Assembly: GCA_019313385.1 (NCBI GenBank)
Contig: JAFDBG010000019.1
Coordinates: 1-48,635, forward strand
DNA from: Deltaproteobacteria bacterium
GTDB taxonomy: Bacteria > Desulfobacterota > Syntrophia > Syntrophales > UBA2210
DNA: 48,635 nucleotides
Direction: 5' to 3'
Shown here: positions 1 through 8,336 of the stretch, in pieces
How positions within the stretch are numbered: position 1 is the first letter of the stretch
Layout of the letters: each line of letters opens with the position of its first letter
Made by a program: the position numbers and the translations under genes
Notes under the pieces: generated by a model
Databases searched by the model: none
The model's input: only the letters and a program-made list of their open reading frames with translations
Told to the model about the DNA's origin: nothing

Positions 1-56
1 GCTGCCAAAGCCAAGGCTAGGGGATATCGTACAACGAGAAACCTGATCACGATGAT

Positions 57-1835
57 TTACCTCATCGGTGGTAAACTTGAATTCAGACTACCCACATGAA
101 ACAGCGAGGAACCATTAATATTGTCCCGTTTGATCAAATCATGAACTTCCCTTAACCGAAGAGCCTGATCCTGATTTGTAATGCTGTGAAAAGAGATACC
201 GTTATCATACAGGAATTTATGGACAACAGAATAGTCTTCCCCGTCATCTTCAAAGGAATACAGTATGATATTTATGCCGGAATCGTGTATCTCCTTTACT
301 AATCTTATCACCTGATTGATAACAAGATTCGTATTCGTCTTTGTGGAAAAATAAGCGATATTCATAAGGACACGATCCCAGGGTTCGGGGTTCGGGGTTC
401 GGGGTTCAGGGTTCAGGTCTGCCTTGATCTGATTTTTTAAAATATTGGCACAATTATGGATAGCGTCGTAATTGTTCTCGTCTATTGCAAGGGTCTCTTG
501 AAAATGGGCAAGCGCATGATCCCAAAGGCCCAGTTTACCGAAGGCAGCAGCCATAAAATTGTGGACGAGCGCGTATTGTTTGTCACGGGATGATTCCTTT
601 TTCCATTTCATCCAGTCAATCTTCTTTTTGTTCCGGTCAACTATGTTGATCAGTTCCTGCATCCTGTTTTTATAGGTATGTTCTTCCATAACACGCCTGC
701 GGGCAGCCTCCTTCATGCGGCCCCTCAGTTCCGGTCGGAGCAGGTAGTATTCTATCTTCTCTCTTAGCTCTGACGGTGAATTAAAACAGTCTATCTCTTT
801 TCCCACTTCAAAATATCTGTCCAGGTCCTTCCTATAGTCCGTCAGGAGAAATCCTCCCGAGACCGGAGCATCGAAAAGCCTCTGGTTCAGAGCGGTTTTT
901 ACCTGAGGACGTGATATGTTGATATTGATTTTTGCCGTGTGATATATCTTCTTCAAGTCTCTAAAGTATGAAACCTCGGGAATGAAATTTTCTTTACTCA
1001 CAATATCCAGCCAGGCATCCTCTCCGCATACCTTAAAGTCTATTCCTTCCAGAGCCTCGATGTATGTTTTCCTGTGTTTAACTGTGGCCTCATGTTCCAT
1101 CCAGTTGTCAAAGAGCGCAATAAGGGAAGGATCTGTGGCCTTTTTTCCACACAAAAGATGGAGAATTTGGGTGGAAAATATGTCAACCGGCTGAAGCGTG
1201 GGATCGGCAAGATATAGATCAACCAGTTTATCTAAATCTATTTTCTGTTCGATTCCAAGCAGGGCAAGACATTTTTCCACCTTTTGCCTGTAAGACTTCG
1301 CCTTTTTAATCTCCGATCTTCCAACAAAGACGACATCTGCCGAAAATCTTGAAATTTCATCCTGATTCAATTCAACATTTTGAAAGCTTCGGGGATTTGT
1401 TGCGAGGGGCAGGGGAAATGCCAGATCTGTTCCCTTTTGCTTCACCCCTTCCACGTAGCTTGCGTCAAAAAGAAAAAAGAAGGTGAAGGGCTGCACGATA
1501 TCGTCCGTCCACTGGTCAAGATAAAAGGGCTTGTCAACATACCAGCACACCAGTGATATTTTGAGCAGGTTGCAGATTCTTACAATAATTCCGTCGTTGT
1601 CTAATCCAATGCCATTTATGGTAAATATCATATCCGGTTGGAAGGATACGATTTCAGTTATCCTGTCTATCAAGTTGAAAGACAAAAATATATCCGGATT
1701 CTGTGGATTTCTGACCAGACGTATAATCTTTATCTCATGGCCCAGCTCCCTGAATGCGCTGCTGCATTCCGGATCGATCAGACTGGCAGAATCTGAGAAG
1801 ATTACAATCCTTTTTTCCCCCATTTCACGCATCAT
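57..1835 (-). CDS. CgeB-like glycosyltransferase with TPR and C-terminal extension
   Basis: The first ~400 residues resemble the CgeB/DUF3880 glycosyltransferase family: an N-terminal Rossmann-like half starting RIVIFSD and a C-terminal half with RLFDAPVSGGFLLTDY and a HTYKNRMQELI ending typical of these proteins. Two TPR-like helices follow (HNFMAAAFGKLGLWDHALAHFQ), then a linker encoded by a heptamer array, then ~100 residues that look like the start of a second Rossmann domain (MNIAYFSTK) and stop at TAA. The start overlaps the upstream gene's stop (ATGA), so the two are probably translationally coupled. By family it would transfer a sugar to a surface glycan or protein in the cytoplasm; donor and acceptor are unknown. 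The C-terminal end may be a truncated fusion partner. Confidence 0.75.
   Translation of the reverse strand: MMREMGEKRIVIFSDSASLIDPECSSAFRELGHEIKIIRLVRNPQNPDIFLSFNLIDRITEIVSFQPDMIFTINGIGLDNDGIIVRICNLLKISLVCWYVDKPFYLDQWTDDIVQPFTFFFLFDASYVEGVKQKGTDLAFPLPLATNPRSFQNVELNQDEISRFSADVVFVGRSEIKKAKSYRQKVEKCLALLGIEQKIDLDKLVDLYLADPTLQPVDIFSTQILHLLCGKKATDPSLIALFDNWMEHEATVKHRKTYIEALEGIDFKVCGEDAWLDIVSKENFIPEVSYFRDLKKIYHTAKININISRPQVKTALNQRLFDAPVSGGFLLTDYRKDLDRYFEVGKEIDCFNSPSELREKIEYYLLRPELRGRMKEAARRRVMEEHTYKNRMQELINIVDRNKKKIDWMKWKKESSRDKQYALVHNFMAAAFGKLGLWDHALAHFQETLAIDENNYDAIHNCANILKNQIKADLNPEPRTPNPEPWDRVLMNIAYFSTKTNTNLVINQVIRLVKEIHDSGINIILYSFEDDGEDYSVVHKFLYDNGISFHSITNQDQALRLREVHDLIKRDNINGSSLFHVGSLNSSLPPMR
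380..417. repeat. heptanucleotide tandem array inside a coding region
   Basis: About five copies of a 7-nt unit (GGGTTCG changing to GGGTTCA) lie inside the CgeB-like gene. On the coding strand they give a low-complexity Pro/Asn/Glu linker (NPEPRTPNPEP) between the TPR section and the last domain. The frame stays open across the array. The unit resembles the heptamer arrays found between genes near 42.7 and 47.6 kb. Confidence 0.8.
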
Positions 1836-3079
1836 GCAACGCCCATTTTAGCAAGAACTTCCAGGTTTTTTCTCGCAGTTTCGTGTGAGCGATCTATCTC
1901 GAGCACGCGTTTGAAACTATCTTCCGCTTTTGCGTAGTCACCTTCTTTGAAAAAAAGGATCCCCGAAGAAAAGTGCGCCTCGGCTACTTCAGGGTTTATT
2001 GACAAGGTCTTCTGAAACTCCCCGATCGCCTCATTATTTCTTCCCTGATTCTTCAAGAATGTTCCGAAATTATAGCGTATGATGTAGTGATCAGGGTTAT
2101 ATTTCAGGGCTTCGCGGTAGAGCAATTCGGCATCTGTCAGCCGTCCCTTCTTTGCGAGGATTGCCGCCAGATTATTGTAGGCCCCGACATGTCCTGAGTC
2201 GTATTTAAGAACAAGATTATAATAATTAACCGCCTCGGCAGATCTGCCCTGTGCCTCTGTGCACAGTCCCAGATTAAAAAGGATCATGGTATTTTCGGGT
2301 GCCAGCGACTGGGCCTTTTTCAGAAATCCTTCCGCCCTTTCATAATCTTTCAGTTCAATGCACCCGATCCCTTTATACAGGTACGAACGTGCATCAGCCG
2401 ACCCTTTGCCTGTTTCCATTTCATCAACTATACCAAGATACAGCCTTTCTTTCCGCTTTGCGCTATCCATATCACTGATATACCCGTAATGATGTATGGG
2501 AATGTCTGTCTCAACGATCCTCCCCCCTTTTTTCGAAATAGTATATTCAACTATCTCATGCACCTTTCCTTCAAAGTAAATATCCTTGTTTTTTCTGAAG
2601 AGTCTGACGTATGGAGAAGGAGTATATCCTGCACATCCTCTTGCCTCAGGACAGGGGGATTCAACCGCCAGCCATTCACACATTGTGGTTGTCTTCGAAT
2701 AAGTCCTTTGCACAAGCTTATATCCCGTAACATTCTTATCCGTTACAAGTTGTCGTATTTTCGCCAAATCATTAGGCGCCATTGCCTCATCGGCATCCAG
2801 AACCAGGATCCAATCACAGCTGGCATGTTTCAACGACACATTTCTCGCGTCAGCAAAATCGTTTTCCCAGGGGTGATATATCACCTTTGCCCCGAAAGAT
2901 TCCGCGATCTCAATCGTTTTGTCGGAAGAGCCGGTATCAACTATGATCATCTCATCAACCAGAGATTGGACACTTTTCAGACAATCGGGCAGACACGCTT
3001 CCTCATCTTTGACGATCATGCAGAGAGAGATTCCCTGTCTATTTTTCTTTTTCCTGCTCATTTTTGAATATCTTTTCAT
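1832..3079 (-). CDS. Family 2 glycosyltransferase with C-terminal TPR repeats
   Basis: Residues ~15-230 form a GT-A glycosyltransferase of family 2: SLCMIVKDEE at the start, VDTGSSDKT, and the metal-binding LVLDADEAM (DxD-like). From ~235 to the end there are about five TPR units (for example AEGFLKKAQSLAPENTMILFNLG and AEDSFKRVLEIDRSHETARKN). This matches the widespread GT2-TPR proteins of deltaproteobacterial glycosylation regions. The stop overlaps the next gene by 4 bp. The start at 3079 has no clear ribosome site; an ATG six codons in (MSRKKK) is an alternative. A second protein of the same architecture is at 8337-9671. Sugar and acceptor are unknown. Confidence 0.85.
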   Translation of the reverse strand: MKRYSKMSRKKKNRQGISLCMIVKDEEACLPDCLKSVQSLVDEMIIVDTGSSDKTIEIAESFGAKVIYHPWENDFADARNVSLKHASCDWILVLDADEAMAPNDLAKIRQLVTDKNVTGYKLVQRTYSKTTTMCEWLAVESPCPEARGCAGYTPSPYVRLFRKNKDIYFEGKVHEIVEYTISKKGGRIVETDIPIHHYGYISDMDSAKRKERLYLGIVDEMETGKGSADARSYLYKGIGCIELKDYERAEGFLKKAQSLAPENTMILFNLGLCTEAQGRSAEAVNYYNLVLKYDSGHVGAYNNLAAILAKKGRLTDAELLYREALKYNPDHYIIRYNFGTFLKNQGRNNEAIGEFQKTLSINPEVAEAHFSSGILFFKEGDYAKAEDSFKRVLEIDRSHETARKNLEVLAKMGVA

Positions 3080-3420
3080 AACATTTGAAAATGGGTGTCA
3101 CGTTTTTGATTATCACTCAGAATAACAATGGAACATTTTTCCGGTTTTCAAACTGCCTGGATGTTAAAAACACCCGGTTTTGTCATTCCCGACCTGATTG
3201 GGGATTCAGTCTTTGGCTTATTTGCCCTTGGATTCCTGCTTCTATAAAAAAGCAAAAACAGTGCCAGCTACCCCAATTTATGAAGAAATATTTTTTGAAA
3301 TATAAACCGGCATAAATCTTGCTCTTGCTTAAGCTATGAAATGTGTGACTACTAACGCCGTCAGACTGAAACTGTTTAGGCTGAAGGCACTCGAATAGTT
3401 ACCAATTGAGAGGAACAGTC
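3080..3420. other. divergent intergenic region with degenerate REP-like sequence
   Basis: This AT-rich space separates divergently transcribed glycosyltransferase genes and should contain both promoters, though I see no convincing -35/-10 pair. Around 3181-3245 there is a TGTCATTCCCGACC...GGATTCCTGC segment that looks like a decayed copy of the CGTCATTCCGG...GGAATCC family seen clearly at 33.94 kb. No credible gene is present; the short ORFs listed here are not protein-like. Confidence 0.5.
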
Positions 3421-4494
3421 ATGTTATATCTCGCTCTGAACCCCGGCAATACCTTTGGATGGGGAGTTTGCAGCAAATATTTAATCAGTGAAGTGGGTAA
3501 GCTAAGGGAAATCAGGGTCGTTAACGACAGCAATATAGGACTGCTCACCGAGCCGAATCTACAGGGCAGAGTTTTTCACGCAATCGGCGATCATTCTCTT
3601 CGCAGGCAATACCCCATAAAGGGCGAAATAAACTATGGATACACATTCTTTGAAAACCTTTTAGAGGAAGATGCCCTCAAAAACGCCCGTTTTTATGATC
3701 TTGTATTCGCCGGTTCAACCTGGTGCAGGCAGAAATTGGAAGAAAAAGGAATATCGTGGGTTCAAACGTTGATCCAGGGAATTGACCCTGACCTCTTCTT
3801 CCCGTTAGAACTTGAAAAACCTTCCGGGAAGGACAAGTTTATAATATTTTCAGGTGGAAAATTTGAACTTAGAAAGGGGCAGGACCTGGTCCTTCGTGCC
3901 GTGAAAGTGCTACAGGATAAATATGACGACATCGTTCTGATGAACCTGTGGCAAAACCACTGGAAGTTCAGTTTTGAAACCATGAAGAGATCTTCCTATA
4001 TTAATTTTGTCGTTAATGGAGAAACATGGGAAGAAATTATAAAAAATATAATGGCTGAAAATGGGATAGATCCAGAGAGAAACATCGTTCTCCCTCCGAT
4101 AAACAACAATCAACTGAAAAACGTTTATGCGAACACGGATATCGGACTCTTCCCCAATCGCTGTGAGGGCGGTACAAATCTCGTACTAATGGAATATATG
4201 GCCTGTGCAAGACCCGTAATCGCATCATATAATACGGGGCACAGGGACATACTCACAAAGGACAATGCCTTGCTGCTTGAAGAGATGAAGCCATATGATG
4301 ATTTTGACGAGAAAGGTGAGATGTTGGGGGCCTGGCAGGAACCGGACCTGGATGAGCTGGTATCGAAACTGGAGTATGCGTATCTGAATCGAGATGGACT
4401 GGATTCAATCGCACGGCAGGCGGGAGAGGACATGAAGAGGTACACATGGCACGCTACCGCAAAAGACCTGTTGGAAAAGATTGAGCAGCGATGA
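3421..4494 (+). CDS. Family 4 glycosyltransferase
   Basis: A GT-B fold glycosyltransferase of the GT1/GT4 superfamily, ~358 residues. The second domain starts near IIFSGGKFELRKGQD, and the donor-binding E-x7-E signature is visible in EGGTNLVLMEYMACARPV. A region binding an NDP-sugar is therefore likely, with transfer to a glycan or protein in the cytoplasm. The ORF track begins at a TTG 15 nt earlier, but GAGAGGAA ends 8 nt before the ATG at 3421, which I take as the start. It is the only plus-strand gene in the 16-kb glycosyltransferase region and stands alone. Confidence 0.8.
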   Translation: MLYLALNPGNTFGWGVCSKYLISEVGKLREIRVVNDSNIGLLTEPNLQGRVFHAIGDHSLRRQYPIKGEINYGYTFFENLLEEDALKNARFYDLVFAGSTWCRQKLEEKGISWVQTLIQGIDPDLFFPLELEKPSGKDKFIIFSGGKFELRKGQDLVLRAVKVLQDKYDDIVLMNLWQNHWKFSFETMKRSSYINFVVNGETWEEIIKNIMAENGIDPERNIVLPPINNNQLKNVYANTDIGLFPNRCEGGTNLVLMEYMACARPVIASYNTGHRDILTKDNALLLEEMKPYDDFDEKGEMLGAWQEPDLDELVSKLEYAYLNRDGLDSIARQAGEDMKRYTWHATAKDLLEKIEQR

Positions 4495-4515
4495 CATTTA
4501 CCTTGAATTGAACAG

Positions 4516-4555
4516 CGAGCGCTAACCCCGCTGCTTGCGGCGGGGTTAGCGCTCG
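4516..4555. terminator. strong hairpin between convergent genes
   Basis: A perfect 16-bp stem (CGAGCGCTAACCCCGC and its complement) with an 8-nt loop sits 22 nt after the GT4 stop and faces the end of the convergent TPR-GT9 gene. There is no T-run, so it may be a bidirectional transcript-end hairpin or a REP-type palindrome rather than a classical terminator. Confidence 0.55.
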
Positions 4556-4670
4556 AATATAAAATAATATTTTCCTTGCCCCCGATAAAGGGGATAAGTG
4601 CGTTAACGAAATTATTTGCTGAAAGAAAAATACATAAAATAATTTCTAACTTACTAAACAATCGGAGATT

Positions 4671-4690
4671 CCCCGCAACTTGTTGCGGGG
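4671..4690. repeat. CCCCGCAA hairpin, dispersed family
   Basis: CCCCGCAA-CTTG-TTGCGGGG is a perfect 8-bp stem followed by AGCTTCAATC. A related AGCTCCCCG...CGGGG hairpin stands at about 23.2 kb, so this looks like a member of a dispersed palindrome family. It lies 19 nt beyond the stop of the minus-strand TPR-GT9 gene. Confidence 0.5.
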
Positions 4691-4708
4691 AGCTTCAATC
4701 CAATGACA

Positions 4709-6565
4709 TCAGTAAGCGGTATAAGATTTTTCTTCTATGATGTGAGAGCCTAACAATTCATTTATTTTTCTTTTAATGTTTGCCCTATGGTCATTTGTAA
4801 AATAAACACTGCGGGCGAGTTCAATAAAATTCTGATCATATCTTTTATGAAGTTCTTCTTTACGCAGGGCGTCTTCTGTATCCCATAATTTATTGTTTAC
4901 TTTCCATAGTTCTTCGATGAGTCCATCTAATTTTACGGACTTTGAGATCTGTTTTTCATACATTGATTGAAGAATTTCTAGCTCTGTCCTAACGTTCCCT
5001 AATTTTAAGGGATCAGTGATACGCTCAGCTTTTATTTTTAATATCACTAATTTATCAATAAATTCTCCAATTGACACCTCTACTTTGACAGAGGTTTGGA
5101 TCTTCTTGCCCGTTCCTGAAGATGGCGACACCTGTTTAGCACCCAATTTCGTTTTCATGATGTTTGACAAAGCTCCTATAACTTCTTTAATTACAGCGTT
5201 CCAATCCCTTGTTTCCCCTTGTCTGAACAACCTCATTGTCGGATACCAGGGAGAAATATTTTTTTCAAGAAACCAGCGCCAATCCGGCACGTAGGGAAGC
5301 ATGACCCAGACGGGAACACCCAGGGCACCGGCTAAATGGGCAATAGATGTGTCAATGGTGATAACCAGGTCTAGATTTTCCATCACAGCGGCGCTATCCA
5401 TAAAAGGACCGTGATTATCGTCAAAATCTGGGCCAAAATCGTGCAAAATAAAATCGCCTGGCATATTCTCCAGTTGTTCGGTGGGTACTCCTTTTTGAAG
5501 ACTATAAAGTTTGATTCCGTCCATTTTGGACAGGGGATAAAAATCCCTTAACGGGATAGACTTGGAAGATATGGTTTTACGTTGATGGTTTTTCTCGTAA
5601 AGGAAACTGGCCTGCCAGCATAATCCTATTTTGAAATTATTATTTTCTCCCAGCCTGGCATGCCATTGTTTAACCAGCTCTGAATCGGCCTTAATATACG
5701 GTATTTCAGCCAGTATGCTGCTCGGTTTTTCATTTAGTATCCATGGTAAAGACATGAGTGGCGCTTGTAGATCAAAGTCAGGGAAATTGTCTTTTAAAGA
5801 GATCACGGATGTGACATAGGCACAGCTTTTCAAAAGCGTGGTTAATGGATCCTGAGCTGCCGCGATTACAGTAGCGCCACTTTCTTTTGCAACTTTTGCA
5901 TAACGAATAAATTGTATGGTATCCCCGAGGCCTTGTTCTGCATGGAGTAAAATGGTTTTACCTGATAAATCGGACCCATCCCAGAGAGGCTGAGCAAATT
6001 CAAGGGATTTAAGCGCTTTAAGGTGCCTGCGCCACTCATATTCTTCCAGACCATCCTTGAAGTTCTCCAGCAGGAGCAATGCAACAGATCTGTTGAAGTG
6101 CGCTTCAATATAATCAGGACGCAATTCTATCGCTTTATTCTGAAACTCAACGGCTTCCCTGGGGCGACACAGGTCTTTAAGCATGTTCCCTGCGTTATGA
6201 TAAGCCTCAGCATAATTTGAGTCCAGGCAAGTTGCTCTTTGAAAATGCTTGAGAGCATTTTCAGATTTACCAAGATTTCTAAAGGCTAAGCCCAAATTAT
6301 TATGAAAAACGGGATCTTCCGGATTGATCTCAATCGCCTTTTTTATGTAACTTAGAGCCAGTTCATTGTTCCCTCCCTGAAGCGCCAGAATGCCAATTGA
6401 ATGAATTGCATAAGCGTTATCAGGATCATGGTGCAATATTTCAGCATAAACTTCTGCAGCCTGTTGGATATTGCCAGAAATGTGATATTTGATCGCCTGA
6501 TCCAAAGCAGCATCAATATTGAATACAAAGTTTTTTTTGCCTTTAAGGTTGGTTTGGTTTTTCAT
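4709..6565 (-). CDS. TPR-GT9-like glycosyltransferase with DUF6165 domain
   Basis: About five TPR units occupy the first ~180 residues. A GT9/heptosyltransferase-like catalytic region follows (LLHAEQGLGDTIQFIRY, then LVITIDTSIAHLAGALGVPVW, the usual GT9 donor-site signature). The last ~110 residues match the DUF6165 type: VSIGEFIDKLVILKIKAERI, then VNNKLWDTEDALR and YFTNDHRANIKRKIN. DUF6165 is known as a short domain in glycosylation loci, function unknown. The start at 6565 (MKNQTNLK) is preferred over the ORF-track start because the 15 extra residues are not TPR-like, but the ribosome site is weak either way. Role: probable sugar transfer to a surface polymer or protein. Confidence 0.8.
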   Translation of the reverse strand: MKNQTNLKGKKNFVFNIDAALDQAIKYHISGNIQQAAEVYAEILHHDPDNAYAIHSIGILALQGGNNELALSYIKKAIEINPEDPVFHNNLGLAFRNLGKSENALKHFQRATCLDSNYAEAYHNAGNMLKDLCRPREAVEFQNKAIELRPDYIEAHFNRSVALLLLENFKDGLEEYEWRRHLKALKSLEFAQPLWDGSDLSGKTILLHAEQGLGDTIQFIRYAKVAKESGATVIAAAQDPLTTLLKSCAYVTSVISLKDNFPDFDLQAPLMSLPWILNEKPSSILAEIPYIKADSELVKQWHARLGENNNFKIGLCWQASFLYEKNHQRKTISSKSIPLRDFYPLSKMDGIKLYSLQKGVPTEQLENMPGDFILHDFGPDFDDNHGPFMDSAAVMENLDLVITIDTSIAHLAGALGVPVWVMLPYVPDWRWFLEKNISPWYPTMRLFRQGETRDWNAVIKEVIGALSNIMKTKLGAKQVSPSSGTGKKIQTSVKVEVSIGEFIDKLVILKIKAERITDPLKLGNVRTELEILQSMYEKQISKSVKLDGLIEELWKVNNKLWDTEDALRKEELHKRYDQNFIELARSVYFTNDHRANIKRKINELLGSHIIEEKSYTAY

Positions 6566-6658
6566 GTTTAGAAACAGTTTATCCCTTGCAGATCGTAGGT
6601 CAACTGGCAATCAAAAACCCATATCATTACGGGTCAAGCAAGTGGCCGTCTGGAGTTT

Positions 6659-7876
6659 TCAATGCCGGGGGACATTGGGGTCCCCAGCCTTTGAGAATAC
6701 TACGTTGAAAACATAATTGGTTTCAATGTAGTCATCCTTCGATAATCTTGTAAAAGATTGATTCTCATCATTCAACAGATAAGTCTCATAGCCCGACTGC
6801 TCCATATGGAGCCTTAGCTCTTTTTCACTCGTTCCCATTTGTTGTAGGGCGAAGCGATTGATTTCACATATAAGGTAAGGTACATTCTGTCTGGACATCA
6901 TGTTTGCTCCACCTTGAAGGATGGCGCATTCAGATCCTTCTGTGTCGATTTTAATTAGTTTTAATGAGTCAGGATCGTTGTCTTCAAACAGGCTGTCCAG
7001 TGTTGCGGTTTTGATATTTCTTACAACAGGATTAGCACGGCTGTTTTTGTTGAAGGGATGCAGGCCGACATTCCATAAGGCATGTCCACCATCGTTGTCT
7101 GTATTTACAAAGAACTGCTTTTGTTCGATCTTTGACCCTAATGCTACATTGAAAGTCTTGATATTTGAGAATTTATTTAAGGAGATGTTAGTTGTCAACC
7201 GATCAAAATTTGAGAGTTCCGGTTCAATGGCAAATACCTGCCCGCTGCTTCCAACTATTATGGATGCTAATAGAGAAAAATATCCGATGTGCGAACCTAT
7301 ATCTATAAAAGAATCACCCTCCCGCAAAGCGCTCGCCAAAAAATGAGATGTTCCCGGTTCATAAAGTTGTCCCTTGTTTAAGCAGTTCCACATTATTTTC
7401 TGGCTAAATTGAGTAAGATCCAAAGATATCTTGAGGCTATATTGACAGGAGTTGAAACTCACTGACAATTCAGCGATTTTACTGTCTTGGGATCCGCTCA
7501 TATCACGATCGCTTGAACGAAATCTTTGAAGGTCATTCGTTATCATCTCAATGTCATTTGCTGGCAGACAGTGTCGATATTCTTCCAGCACAGCTTCAGC
7601 TTTAACCAAGTTGTTGATGGCAATATAATTTGCTATCAGGTTAAACGCTGCATTTGAATTATTTTTGTCTTTTTGCAGTGCAACCAGAAATAATTGAATC
7701 GCTTCCCCGTATCTGCCCAATCTGTTGAGTATAACGCCTTTATCATTAAGCACAAACACATTGTCAGGATCTTTTTCCAGAAGAGACTCAAAGATCTCAA
7801 GAGCTTCATCTATTCTTCCATGCTGAAGATGTTTCTCTCCTCGCATTATTTCCTCAGTAAACTGATTCGCTTCCAT
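6659..7876 (-). CDS. TPR-FkbM family methyltransferase
   Basis: Three TPR-like units (residues ~5-120) precede an FkbM-type SAM methyltransferase domain from ~165. Visible signatures are FIDIGSHIGYFSLLAS (SAM-binding motif I), VFAIEPE (motif II) and LKLIKIDTEGSECAILQG, which is diagnostic for FkbM. FkbM enzymes O-methylate sugars or small molecules; here methylation of a glycan residue is the natural guess. The start is set at the second methionine (7876), since GGGGAA lies 7 nt upstream of it but only one base from the first ATG. It belongs to the minus-strand glycosylation gene run. Confidence 0.85.
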   Translation of the reverse strand: MEANQFTEEIMRGEKHLQHGRIDEALEIFESLLEKDPDNVFVLNDKGVILNRLGRYGEAIQLFLVALQKDKNNSNAAFNLIANYIAINNLVKAEAVLEEYRHCLPANDIEMITNDLQRFRSSDRDMSGSQDSKIAELSVSFNSCQYSLKISLDLTQFSQKIMWNCLNKGQLYEPGTSHFLASALREGDSFIDIGSHIGYFSLLASIIVGSSGQVFAIEPELSNFDRLTTNISLNKFSNIKTFNVALGSKIEQKQFFVNTDNDGGHALWNVGLHPFNKNSRANPVVRNIKTATLDSLFEDNDPDSLKLIKIDTEGSECAILQGGANMMSRQNVPYLICEINRFALQQMGTSEKELRLHMEQSGYETYLLNDENQSFTRLSKDDYIETNYVFNVVFSKAGDPNVPRH

Positions 7877-7904
7877 GCTCATTTCCCCATATTATTAATA
7901 GAAA

Positions 7905-8285
7905 TCATGCTTTTTGCTGTATGAATGCCCAATAGGTATCTGGATCGACAAAATCGAATTCTTGATCTCTGAAATCCAAAAAAGATTGATCCATCTGATA
8001 AGCTTGATAGCCTTTTCGCCTGCATACTGAACAGTCTTCACTATTTAATGTTATACTTGTTGGGTTAAAATCCTTCTCTGTAAATAATTCCAGGGCAAGG
8101 CCCTGGCCGCAGCCTACATCCAAAATTTTACTGTTTGATGGCAAAAAATACTTATCGTTGAAGTAATCAACCATCTGTTCTGTTATAGATAAATGGGGTT
8201 CGCTGATGGGCTCAGGGTAGGTTTCTTCGGCGATCTTTGAGAAAAATGATTGCAATTTGTCGATCTTTGATTGGTTTAACTTCAT
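7905..8285 (-). pseudogene. truncated SAM methyltransferase
   Basis: The N-terminal half of a class I methyltransferase is clear: KILDVGCGQGLALELF is motif I, and MDQSFLDFRDQEFDFV looks like the strand before the usual W-x-R-H-V-L-E motif. Instead of that motif the protein jumps to DPDTYWAFIQQKA, which reads like the C-terminal end of such enzymes, and stops at ~127 residues where ~220 would be expected. I infer an internal deletion of ~90 codons that kept the frame. ATG at 8285 is preferred to the TTG at 8300. Probably not active. Confidence 0.65.
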
Positions 8286-8336
8286 GTCGTTTCGTCTCAA
8301 CTTCTATCGGAACTATTCAGCCACCGATCTATCCGC

